From positions 16,717,764-16,781,763 of the forward strand of contig CM059972.1 of assembly GCA_030490835.1 (NCBI GenBank): a DNA stretch of 64,000 nt, given 5' to 3'. Source of the stretch: Annona cherimola. Its lineage: Eukaryota > Streptophyta > Magnoliopsida > Magnoliales > Annonaceae. Positions 11,289-21,525 of the stretch are shown here, piece after piece (position 1 is the stretch's first letter; each line of letters starts with the position of its first letter). A program made the position numbers and the translations under genes. Under the pieces are notes generated by a model, which saw only the letters and a list, made by a program, of their open reading frames with translations, was not told where the DNA came from and ran no database searches.

Positions 11289-11611
11289 TGTTGAAAATCA
11301 TGTGATGCGGAAGTGTACCTGAATCCATGTATGTGTAGATTCCACCTGTAGACCGAGTAGAGTACAAGGTCTTCTTCCTCAACACTTTTCCTTGTGAGAC
11401 TAGCGGTAGATGAGAACCACTTGTGATGTGTACGTGCGAGAGAGGGACCCAGACTCCTCTATATATAGAGTCATTCTCATCATGACTCTTAGTAGAAATA
11501 CAGTTCTACGTGGACTCGGATTGCATACATATCTCAGATACGCTGGGCTATCTTTAAATCCAAAGACTTCTTATTTAATTAGGACACCTTTATAGGAGTT
11601 TAATTCTAACA
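11289..11611 (-). repeat. Copia-1 LTR (downstream on the minus strand)
   Basis: Plus-strand ends are TGTTGAAAAT and TTCTAACA. Adjacent at 11612-11624 is a purine-rich tract on the minus strand (AAGTGAGAGTA), the likely polypurine tract. Confidence 0.9.
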
Positions 11612-12038
11612 TACTCTCACTTGGCCTAATTAAAATAAAATTAAGAAAGAAAAGAAAAATTGTACTTAAAATACAATCCTTGGATTTAACATTTGAAAAA
11701 AAAATTACCAGACAGTGTACTCATTTGAAAAAATATGCCCAGTCATTACATACGCAATCCAACTTTAATACTTAAGTTAAGAAAAAATTATTAATATGGA
11801 TCATGGCGGTTATATGCAATATGTAACATACTTCCTTCCATGCACCACGATATTAACAAACTTGCTTAACTAAGTTCTTAATGGCAGATTTACAATTATG
11901 TGATTTTAATGTCCCACATTAATATCAAATAGATAAAATCTTTTGTTTCCAAATCACATAAAACTGTCAACAAAATACCATAATGAAATAAAAGAAAAAT
12001 AATCATCCAACATGAGATCTCAAAATGTATTGATTACA

Positions 12039-15000
12039 TCAATAATTGTCCCATATAACAAGACCTATATTTCTTATATGTCTAGAGAAAACCTTAGGCG
12101 CCAAAGCCTTAGTCATGGGATCAGCAATCATGTCAGTAGTGCCAACAAAACTAATCGATATCAGATGATCATTAATCCTTTCGTGTACTGACATAAACTT
12201 AGCATCAATATGCTTGTTAGTGCCAGTAATTCTTCTATAATTGGAGAAGCTAATCGCTGATGAATTGTCACAACTGATTCTCAAAGGCCTAGAGATAGAA
12301 TCCATAATGTTAAACTCTGAGATAAATTTTCTCAACCAAAGTGCATGTGAGGATGCTTCATGACAGCCGACAAATTCAGCTTCCATAGTAGAGTCAACTA
12401 CACGATTTTGTCTCCCACTCTTCCATGAAACTGCTCCACCGGCTAATAAGAAAACATAGCCTGATGTAGATCTTCTACTGTCTGTACAACCGGCATAATC
12501 TGAATCTGTGTAACCGATCACTTCTAATTGATCAGTTTTTGCATACATGAGCTCATATCTTTAGTTCCTTGGAGATATCTTCATTACTTTCTTTACTGCT
12601 TTCGAATGTTCCATTCCTGGATTGCTTTGATATCTTTCAAATAATCCCATTGCATAACTGATGTCAGGACGTGTGCAAACTTGCGCATACATCATGCTCC
12701 CAAGAGCAGAAGCATATGGGATGAACCTCATTTCCTGTTTCTCAATCTCATTCTATGGACACTGATGCAGACCATATTTTTTATCCTCAAAGATTGACAC
12801 TTCACATGATGAGCAATTAGACATTTGGAATCTTTCTAAAATTTTATTGATAAACGCCCTTCGTGATAACCCTAAAAGTCTTTTAGATCTATTTCGATGT
12901 ACCTCAATTCCTATGACACATGATGTCTCACCCATATCTTTCATATCAAAATGTTCAGAAAGGAAACTTTTAGTGTTATGCAAAAGACCTAAATCATTAG
13001 TAGCAAGCAAAATATCATCTACATATAGAATTAAAAATATAAACTTACTCCCACTCAACTTTAGATATATACATTGGTCACCAATATTTTCTGTAAATCC
13101 AAAGGAAGTGATAACTTTATTGAACTTTAAATACCACTGTCAGGAAGCTTGTTTAAGTCCATATATAGATTTCTTTAATTTGCATACTAATGTGTCATTT
13201 CCTTCCATTTTAATTCCTTTAGGTTGCATCATGTATACCTCCTCTTCTAAATCCCCATTCAGGAATGCCGTCTTTACATCGATTTGATGTAACTCTAAGT
13301 CAAAGTAAGTCACTAATGCCATAATGATTCTGAATGAATCTTTTTTGGAGACTGGTGAAAATGTCTTCTTATAATCAATGTCTTCTATTTGAGTGAATCC
13401 TTTGGCAACAAGTCTGACCTTATACCTTTCTACATTACCTTTAGGGTCCCGTTTGGTTTTGAATATCCATTTACAACCAACAGGCTTGCTCCCTTTAGGC
13501 AACGTAACAAGGTCCCAAACTTTGTTTTGAAACATGGATTCCAATTCATCTTTCATAGCATTGATCCACAATTCAGACCTTTCACTATTAATGGCTTCTT
13601 TAAATGTCAATGGATCATTTTCAATACAAGAATCGTCAATACATTTTTCTAAATATATAATGTAGTTATCTGAAATAGCAGGTTTCTTTATTCTATTAGA
13701 CCTTCTTGGCTCATTAATATGTTCTACATTATCATATTGATGAATGTCATTTGAAATTGAGATCGATTCATTATTAGTCTCTTCCGTGGGTTGCACAGCA
13801 GTTTCTGGTTGTTGATCTGTCATGTTATGATCAACAATCTCAATTCTTGCATCCGTTAGTGATTGACCAAAAGAAAGATCTCTGATCTCCTCAAATTCCA
13901 CATTTCATGGAGTTGTGCTCCCACTATTTTCATCATTCTCAATGAACCGAGCTGTTTCGGTCTCAATGATCCTAGTATTATGAGACAGACTGTAAAATCT
14001 ATACCCTTTAGACCATTCTGGATACCCAATAAAGAAACAACTAATAGTCCTTGGGTCCAATTTCTTTTCTTGTGGGTTGAGTATCCTTGCTTCTGCTTGA
14101 CAACCCCAAATATGCATATGTCTCAAACTGAGTTTCCTGTCTGACCATAACTCAAATGGAGTTTTAGGAACAGCTTTACTGGGAACTCTATTGAGGATAT
14201 ACATAGCAGTTTTTAAGGCTTCATTCCACAAGAATAAGGGTAAGGATGAGTTGCTAATCATACTTCTCACAATATCTATGAGAGTACGATTTCTTCTTTC
14301 AGTAATACCATTTTGTTGGGGAGTTCCAGGCATCATATATTAAGGTTCAAAACCATTCTCTTCTAGAAATTTAGCAAATGGATCAGGGATTCGACCTAAT
14401 TGACCGTGTTTACCATAATATTCACTGCCCCTATCAGATCTCACAATTTTAATTTTCCTATCCAATTTCTTTTCTACTAACTCTTTGAATATTTTAAAAA
14501 CGTTCAAAGAATCAGACTTTTCATTTAATAGAAAAATATAACCATAATATGAGAAATTATCAATAAACGTGATAAAATATTTTTCACCTCCAATACATGA
14601 TGAGAATGGACTACAAATATCGGTGTGGATCAATTTTAAAAGTCAATTGCTTCTTGTGGAACTCTTTTTCTGAGTTTTGGTTTGTTTTCCTTTAATACAA
14701 TCGATGCATATGCTAAAATCAGTAAAATCTAGAGTAGGTAATACCCTATCTTTTACTAATAGCATCCTTTCTTTCGATATGTGACCCAATATTTTATGCC
14801 ACAACATGGAGAAATTTTCATCAATCATACCACATTTAGTACCAGCACATACATTTAAGGTAGATGAACAATTAATAAATGAGCAATCTGCATTTATTTG
14901 ATATAAACCATTAAGCAATGTTTCAGTTCCAACTAAAATAAAATATTTAAATAAAGAAAACGTTGAGTTTGCAAAACTGAAAGAATAACCTATTACATTA

Positions 15001-15524
15001 AGTTTTGGCAAAGAAATTAGATTTCTAGAAATAGACGGAACATAGAAAACATCATGCAATTCTAAAAAATGTTCTGTGTCAAGGCGAAGCCTGCAATTTC
15101 CTATTGCTTTGACTTTAGACTTGGTCAGGTTGCCCATTAAGATTAATGACTCATGCAGTTTTGGGTTGCGGGTTGAATGAAATGCCTGTAAAGAGTTTGA
15201 AACATGGATAGCAGCACCAGAGTCAATACACCATAAATTAGAGGATACATTTATGAAATTGGTTTCAAGGCAAACATGTACATAATTGTTATCTTTTTTT
15301 TCGAACAAACTCTTCCGCTTGAGACAGTCTTTCTTAAAATGCCCTTTCTTTTTACAGAAGTGACACTTCTCAGTAGAATTTTTCGATCCATCTTCTAAGC
15401 CTTTCTTTAATGGAAATTTATTCTTCCCTTTTCCTTTCTTTGACTTGTACTGCTTAGAAGTCGATGTGAAATAGATAGTCATTGATCCATCCTGCTTTAA
15501 TCTCTCTTCCTCTTGTACACACAT
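12039..15524 (-). pseudogene. Copia-1 gag-pol remnant
   Basis: Minus-strand reading. 15524-14643 holds the gag zinc knuckle CHFCKKKGHFKKDC, then protease (CIDSGAAIHVSN region) and the integrase HHCC-type segment (LWHKILGHISKERM). 14633-13905 holds the integrase core (IHTDICSPF, RSDRGSEYYGK, GTPQQNGITERRNRTL). 13901-12753 holds reverse transcriptase (WIFKTKRDPKGN, VAKGFTQIEDIDY, AFLNGDLEEEVYMMQP, YGLKQAS, YVDDILLAT). 12548-12039 holds RNase H (GYTDSDYAGC, STMEAEFVGC, NKHIDAKFMSVHERI, DPMTKAL). In-frame stops interrupt it near 14640, 14337, 13902, 13139 and 12752, and a compensated small frameshift lies near 12550. Several stops look like C-to-T changes, for example CAG to TAG at 12752 and CGA to TGA at 13139. 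It is non-functional. Confidence 0.93.
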
Positions 15525-15558
15525 GGATATTAATTCATTTAAAGTTAATTTCTCCTTT

Positions 15559-15881
15559 TATTGGAAATCATGTGATGTGAAAGCGTACCTGAATCCATGT
15601 GTGTGTAGATTTCACCTGTAGACCGAGTAGAGTACGAGGTCTTCTCCCTCAATATTTCTCCCTGTAATACTAGTGGCAGATGGGAACCACTTGTGATGTG
15701 TATGTGTGTGAGAGGGACCCAAACTCCTCTATATGTAGAGCCCTTCCCATCATGACTCTTAGTAGAAGTACAGTTCCACCTGGACTCGGATTGCATACGT
15801 ATCTCAGATACGCTAGGATATCTTTAAATCTAAAGACTTCTTATTTAATTAGGACACCTTTATAAGAGTTTAATTCTAATA
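15559..15881 (-). repeat. Copia-1 LTR (upstream on the minus strand)
   Basis: It aligns along its full length with 11289-11611. Its inner end (TATTGGAAATCATG) has lost the canonical TG start. Retained LTR features include CTCTATATRTAGAG and ACTCGGATTGCATAC. No primer-binding site follows, because the internal region starts in mid-gag. Confidence 0.88.
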
Positions 15882-17164
15882 GATTGTTTGGCCGCCGGTT
15901 GAAGAAGACATTCTTGCCATGAATTAAACAACCGTAGCAAAGCCTCCATAGGTGTTCAATATCCGAGTGTTTATCCAAAGATTCCTGTTAAGTGCCCCAT
16001 TTTGATTTTCATTGACATAATAAGCAACTGTCATGTTCTTACAGATACATCAGAAAAATAGAACGTAACCTTGTCACCCGTGTTTTGGCTAGCAGTCATT
16101 CGGCGGATGCATTGCTAAAGATTCACGCATTTTTACGAGGCACAAAATTCAATCCGGCGAGTGATAGGTTAATTCTCATGTTTCTTATTTTAATCTAATT
16201 TTTTCTATTTGGTAGGTTGGAAGTTTGGTTAGAGGGAAGGGTGCGGGCAGTTGGGTTCCATCCAATGGCTGGCAGCAAGCCATGGAGCAGCCATGAATGC
16301 CTAGTTGGGAAATGATGGATGGGTAGTTTGGGCATTTTTGAAAATATTAAAAATAAAAATTCAGAAATTTAAAACGTAGCTCACATATAAGTACGAGAAG
16401 AACTTTAACGATAGGTGGATATATAAGGAATAAGAGATAAAATTCACAGGCATATTTGATAATTTTCTTTTTTTTCACTGTTGCATCTTTTCAAACACAC
16501 TCATTAATTGTAGTTTTTTTAAATGAAAGGAAAAAAAACTACAATTAATGAGTGTGTTTGAAAAAATGCATTAATTCTAGTTAATTGTACTTTTGTAGTG
16601 ATTAAATGTAATTTGTGAAACTCGCATTGCTGACCCATTTTATATTCGAAATAATTACCTTGAATGTATTAATGTTAGGATTTATTTTTGCAATACCTTA
16701 AAACTTTAAAGATTTATTTTGCTAATATCAAAATCAAAGTTCACTTACATAATTAGCCAAAGTGAGCTCACCAACTGTGGATACAACTTGGGAAGAGACT
16801 AAAATACTTACTTTTGGATAAGATAGCTTTCAAACAAGTTATCTATTGTGTTGGGTACAAAATTACTTAATTATATTATTCAATTATTATAAAAAAAAGG
16901 TTAGTTTCACATAACAAGTATTCGAAACCAACTCAAGCAACTTTAAAATAATTCAATATTTCTGTGAGCATAAAAATTTAATGCTTATCTTTGATTTTTA
17001 ATTTTAAAATAATTTTTTAAAAAAATTAAAAAATTTATTTTATTTATCCATATGTATTTGTTTATAATTCCAAAAACTATATATATCGGAAAATTTTTTA
17101 CATATCATACATTTTTCAATATTTTGTTATATATTTACTTTCAAAAGAGGTTATTCTTTATAAA
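15882..17164. other. AT-rich spacer with a short perfect hairpin
   Basis: The first ~270 bp continue the less AT-rich sequence interrupted by Copia-1. The rest is non-coding AT-rich DNA with no recognised gene; see the hairpin at 16482-16569. Confidence 0.4.
16482..16569. repeat. Near-perfect inverted repeat (39-bp arms, 10-nt loop)
   Basis: The arms 16482-16520 and 16531-16569 are complementary with a single mismatch; the loop is AAATGAAAGG. The outer part includes TTTCAAACACACTCATTAAT, reminiscent of the CAAACACAC termini of nearby MITEs. It could be a rearranged MITE end or a small-RNA-generating hairpin. Confidence 0.85.
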
Positions 17165-17445
17165 GGGTGTGTTTGGCAGTTGACAAAAAATGTTAAGTTA
17201 AAACTTTTCAATCTAAAACTTTTCGCTCTCTACAACTATCATATTTTTTAATCATTTTTTCACATTTTCCTATACAACTACCCTACTTTTCAATCATTTT
17301 TACACAACTATCCACACAACTAACAAATCTATTTTAACTTTATCCTTTTTACTACTCATCATTACCCCTATCATATCAAATCATTTGACAGCTTTTACTC
17401 TTCAAAACTTTTCATCAAAAGTTTTTTACATTACCAAACACACCC
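17165..17445 (-). mobile_element. MITE family B, copy 2
   Basis: 281 bp, the same length as the copy at 8410 and in inverse orientation to it. The ends are GGGTGTGTTTGG and CCAAACACACCC, flanked by AAA on each side as a 3-bp target duplication. Long blocks such as ACTACTCATCATTACCCCTA match the other copies. Confidence 0.8.
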
Positions 17446-17655
17446 AAAATATAAGTTCTCAATAAAATTTATTTTTGCTAATATGATAAAGAAAAATGTA
17501 TTAAACATGATACCAATAAAAAATATATTAAATATGATAAATTGTTTTCAATTAAACATGTAAAGTTTTAAAAATCAAAAGTAAGCATGAAGGCTTCCAT
17601 GCCTATTTAAGTATTGAATCGAGATTCCTTATATGATCATATTTTTATTTTTATG

Positions 17656-17922
17656 GTTGTATTTGTTTTTCTTATAAAATATTTTAACAAAAATTTTCAC
17701 TCTCTACAACTATTTTATTTTTAAATTATTTTTTCATATATTCTCATACAAACTACTTTACTTTTCATTCATTTTTACATAACTATCTATAAAAGTAACT
17801 TATCTATTTTAATTTTATTCTCTTTACTCCTCATCATTACTCATATCATATCACACTATTTTATCTCGTTTTAAAAACTTTTATACCAAAAGTTTTATCA
17901 TTTTCCGAATCCACCCTATAAC
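17656..17922 (-). mobile_element. MITE family B, degenerate copy 3
   Basis: It shares TTTTCACTCTCTACAACTA, CTCCTCATCATTACTC-type text and an end reading CCGAATCCACCCTA with the family, but both termini are eroded. Confidence 0.6.
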
Positions 17923-18716
17923 TCATATATATCTTTAATTTTTTATTTTCTTTTCTTTCTATTACTTTTTTCTCTCGCATTTTCATTTTCAACCTCTAAT
18001 ATTTTTTATATAAAAAAATCTCTATTGCATTTTTATTAGTATATGTTTTACATCCATCTTAATATTTATTATAATCAAACTCTAAAATATTTTTATAATC
18101 TCTGTTATAATTTTTTTTAAAAAAAAAACAACAACGAAAACATGCACCCATCCAACAATTCTAAGAACACACTCATTAATAAAAGAAAACGGACGCCCGT
18201 CCATGTTCGAACTCGCATCTGAGAGATTTAGGATAGAGATGTAGGCTCTGTGGCACGACTCTATTGGTTTTTTTGCCTATCCGTCACTCTAGTGCTACTA
18301 AAAGGAACGATTTTAGAACCGACGCAAAGTGTTGGATGGGCAAAGTAGATAAGAGGAACAACTAGGATGCACCCAATCAAACGCATATCACCAATCAACG
18401 ACTAACACACACAGAGCGCGAAGGCACAAATTTCGGCTTCTCCGTCTCTCAACCTATGGTGCGTTTGGCATTTGTAAAAAGTTGTAAAATCTTGTAAAAC
18501 TTTTCATTGACCAGGGTTGCATTGGAAAAACCCGTCACTTCAGGCCCTGTCGTCCCCTACGTAGAACGTCAATCGAAGTTACCTGTACCAGCCATGGCAG
18601 GCTTGTCGGGTACAGGTCAAAGACGACAACAGCCAAAAATTGAAGCTAGGGTTTCACCTTCCCCCTTCACGCCCCTTGTTCCCATCTCTATCATCAGCAG
18701 CGCCGCCGTCGAGGTT

Positions 18717-18947
18717 ATGCCCCGGGCAATACTGATTTGTAGCCGAAAACAAAAACAATCTCCCACAACCATCAAAAATCGAGCTCGCCGGCGCAAGTTA
18801 TGGTCCTCATCGTCTTCTAAGGGGAGGATTAATCGACCTTCTACTCCCCCAGCATCGCTGCAATCGGAGGCATCCGTCAGCTCCCCTTACAAACTGCCAG
18901 GAAACCCATCTGTTGATTTCGGCACACCGGTAGCGTCTCCTATCTGA
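18717..18947 (+). pseudogene. Captured first exon of an unidentified host gene (copy 1)
   Basis: The first ATG shared with the other copy begins the protein MPRA. The translation is basic and Ser/Pro-rich, with KGRINRPSTPP and SEASVSSPYKL near the end. In the second copy (34676-34443, minus) these motifs are conserved, and a one-codon indel keeps the frame. A donor-like G|GTAGCG (GTAATG in copy 2) near the end, followed by further collinear sequence, suggests a first exon plus the start of intron 1. The upstream open reading continues to 18507 without a shared ATG and is probably 5' untranslated. Product unknown. Confidence 0.5.
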
Positions 18948-19671
18948 ATCACACCCCTATTTTTGTCTTCTGTTGGTTGTGACGTTTGGTGAGAGACCCC
19001 ACGGCTGTCATCCCCTGTTCATTGATTTAGAGTCCAAATCGATGGCAGCGAGTGATGCGTTTCCTGAAATCATTTTTTTTCTCTCGGTCCCCTTGCCCGC
19101 TCAACTTTTTATGAATGATATGTGACCCTTCTTCACAGGGATTGCCAAATGCTTTTTTTTTCTTGATTAATTGATCAACACATGGTGGTTTCCACTATTA
19201 CGTCCAACTCGGCATGCACACTCGCCCGCCGTGGAGCATAGCTTGAACCCACTTGCTGTCATCCATTAAAATAATCCACGCTCAAGATATGATCCATCTT
19301 CGGAAAAAAAATAATAATTCGACGATGTAGATATTAGATTCCAAAAATATATGTGTTGGAAATATGTGGAAAACAAGTTAAATCTATGTTTTGATGATTA
19401 ACAAATCAATTTGAGTAAGTCTTGGCTACTAACATGTTTGTGGATATGTTTAAGGGATATACATTTGAAGAACATAAAGCATGGAAGGCCAAGTCGTTCT
19501 CCAAGTCGACCCCAAGATCGACTTCAAGAAGAAGAATCTGTCCAGAATTGAAAATGGGAGAAGAACAAGTGAAGTTGCAGGCCAAGTCGACTCCACTTGC
19601 GACTTGGGAAGCCAAGTCGCAAACGAAGTCGACTCCAGCATCGACGTCAGTCGGGAGATTCACTCCAAAGC

Positions 19672-21525
19672 AATGTTGTCAGAACCGAACCGGTGATTGA
19701 ACCGGTAAAGGAACTGGTCTGGTTCGAACCGGTTCGACCGATTAATCAAACCGGTTCGAACCGGTGACGTCAGCATGACATATTTATGACATCATAAATA
19801 TTAAAATTTTTTAAATTTTAAATAAATATATTGATAAACTTATGTTTTTATAAATCCTAAATATATAGGTTGGATTTTAAGGACCACAATATAAGAACAA
19901 AACATGCAGAAAAAAATTAATAGCTAGTTTTAAAAAAATTTAGTACATTAACTGACCTGAAAGACTTAAACTTATAATAAGCTACGACCGTTGTTGCTTG
20001 GTTGTTGGTTCTTAAATTCTTCCTCTTTATCTCGGTACCTTGATGAATTGCTATAAACATATCTGAAAAAATAAGAAATAAAACGGATCGGTAAGTGTTC
20101 AAAATTTGTATAATTAAATAACCTATAATAATATGAAAATTAAGAATATCTTTTATGTTTAGCAAAAAATGAAAATTTAGAAGTTTATAAACCATTAAAT
20201 GCATCATTCTCATCAAACATAAATTTTAAAAGTATATAAATACTTCATTTCAACCAAATATAACATTTTAAAAGTCTAACAATACATCATTCCCACCAAA
20301 CATAAATTTTAAAAGTCTAACATTAATTATTTGAAGAGATTTGTATCATACAATTAATTATGAAAGTGATATTAATTACATGAGTTGCATATTATGATAT
20401 GTATGATTAATTAGAATGGATTGATTATATGAAATATTTTTGAAGGTCCAAAATTTCTTAAAATTTTGAAGATATGGGAGTTAATAATCATCATTCCTAT
20501 AGAGATTTTTTTAATAATTACGTAAGATTTTAGATTTATTTAATGATAGGATTGTTTAATAGCATAATTGAATAATTGATAATTACTAATTCATAAGAGA
20601 CACAAGCTAAAAAAATTAGGCTAAATTAAAAAGGGCTAAATAATGAGTACTGTTTTTTTTTTTGCTGTTTTGAAGACTGATGCTGTCGGCGAGTCGGCCA
20701 CGGGAGGAGAGGAGTCCGCAGTCGTCGGCGCGGTGAGAGGAGAGTGAGAAGTCGTCGTCGGCGCCGGGAGAGGAGACAGCAGGGGCAGCGGGCGCTGCGG
20801 GCAAGGTCGTCAGGCGAGGGCGGCGGGCGAGGGCAAGCCGGCGAGGGAGACGACGGCGGGCTGGGGTTGGGGAACGACTGATGTTGCCGGCGAGTCGGCC
20901 ACGGGAGGAGAGGAGTCCGCAGTCGTCGGCGCGGTGAGAGGAGAGTGAGAAGTCGTCGTCGGCGCCGGGAGAGGAGACAGCAGGGGCTGCGGGCGCTGCG
21001 GGCAAGGTCGTCAGGCGAGGGCGGCGGGCGAGGGCAAGCCGGCGAGGGAGACGACGGCGGGCTGGGGCTGGGGCTGGGGAACGACTGATGCTGCCGGTGA
21101 GTCGGCCACGGGAGGAGAGGAGTCCGCAGTCGTCGGCGTGGGGAGAGGAGAGTGAGAAGTCGTCGTCGGCGCCGGGAGAGGAGACAGCAGGAGCTGCGGA
21201 CTCTGGGGGCAATGTCGTCAGGCGAGGGCGGCGGGCGAGGGCAAGCCGGCGAGGTAGACCACGGCGGGCTGGGGCTGGGGAACGACGGCGGGGTGGGGCA
21301 CCGAGCTCTGCTGCCGCTGCGCCCGTTTTTTTTCCTTTGTTTTATGAGTTCATGCGTTTTAGGTTAGCAAACTGTCCGACCGGTCGAATCCGGTCCAACC
21401 GGAATTCCGGTTCGACCGCCGGTTCACCGGTTCAGACGGTTTTATATGATCAGACCGAACCAGTGCAAACCGAACCGGAAACTGGACCGGTTCACGGTCG
21501 GACCGGTCCGGTTCTGATAGCACTG
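19672..21525. mobile_element. Non-autonomous MULE nested in the solo LTR
   Basis: A 9-bp target duplication CTCCAAAGC occurs at 19663-19671 and 21526-21534. The terminal inverted repeats read AATGTTGTCAGAACCGAACC at the left and, on the complement, CAGTGCTATCAGAACCGGAC at the right. They continue with many CCGGTTCGAACCGG-type palindromes. There is no transposase. The centre holds three ~200-bp GC-rich repeats (20677-21286). A 9-bp duplication with long termini points to the Mutator superfamily. Confidence 0.8.
20677..21286. repeat. Three tandem GC-rich repeats of ~200 bp
   Basis: The units are 20677-20877, 20878-21084 and 21085-21286. Each starts CTGATGYTGYCGG and contains GGCCACGGGAGGAGAGGAGT and GTCGTCAGGCGAGGGCGG. 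Unit lengths of 201, 207 and 202 keep the minus-strand 198-codon frame (21212-20616) open, producing a repeated Ser/Asp/Arg-rich peptide (SSPGADDDFSLSS). It lies inside a non-autonomous MULE and is most likely not a real protein, although an in-frame minisatellite of this kind is notable. Confidence 0.85.

Larger units (their letters stand above)
11289..15881 (-). mobile_element. Copia-1: decayed, internally deleted Ty1/copia retrotransposon
   Basis: It is oriented on the minus strand and bounded by two 323-bp LTRs (11289-11611 and 15559-15881), with a 5-bp target duplication GATTG at 11284-11288 and 15882-15886. The LTRs differ at many sites (roughly 8 percent by eye), so the insertion is old. 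The order on the minus strand is gag zinc knuckle, protease, integrase, reverse transcriptase, RNase H, as in Ty1/copia. The primer-binding site, leader and N-terminal half of gag are missing: the upstream LTR joins directly to mid-gag, a large internal deletion. Confidence 0.9.

Noticed and set aside
20616..21212. 198-codon minus-strand ORF as a host gene
   Set aside because: It is simply three GC-rich tandem repeats inside a non-autonomous MULE, with no start context or domain.
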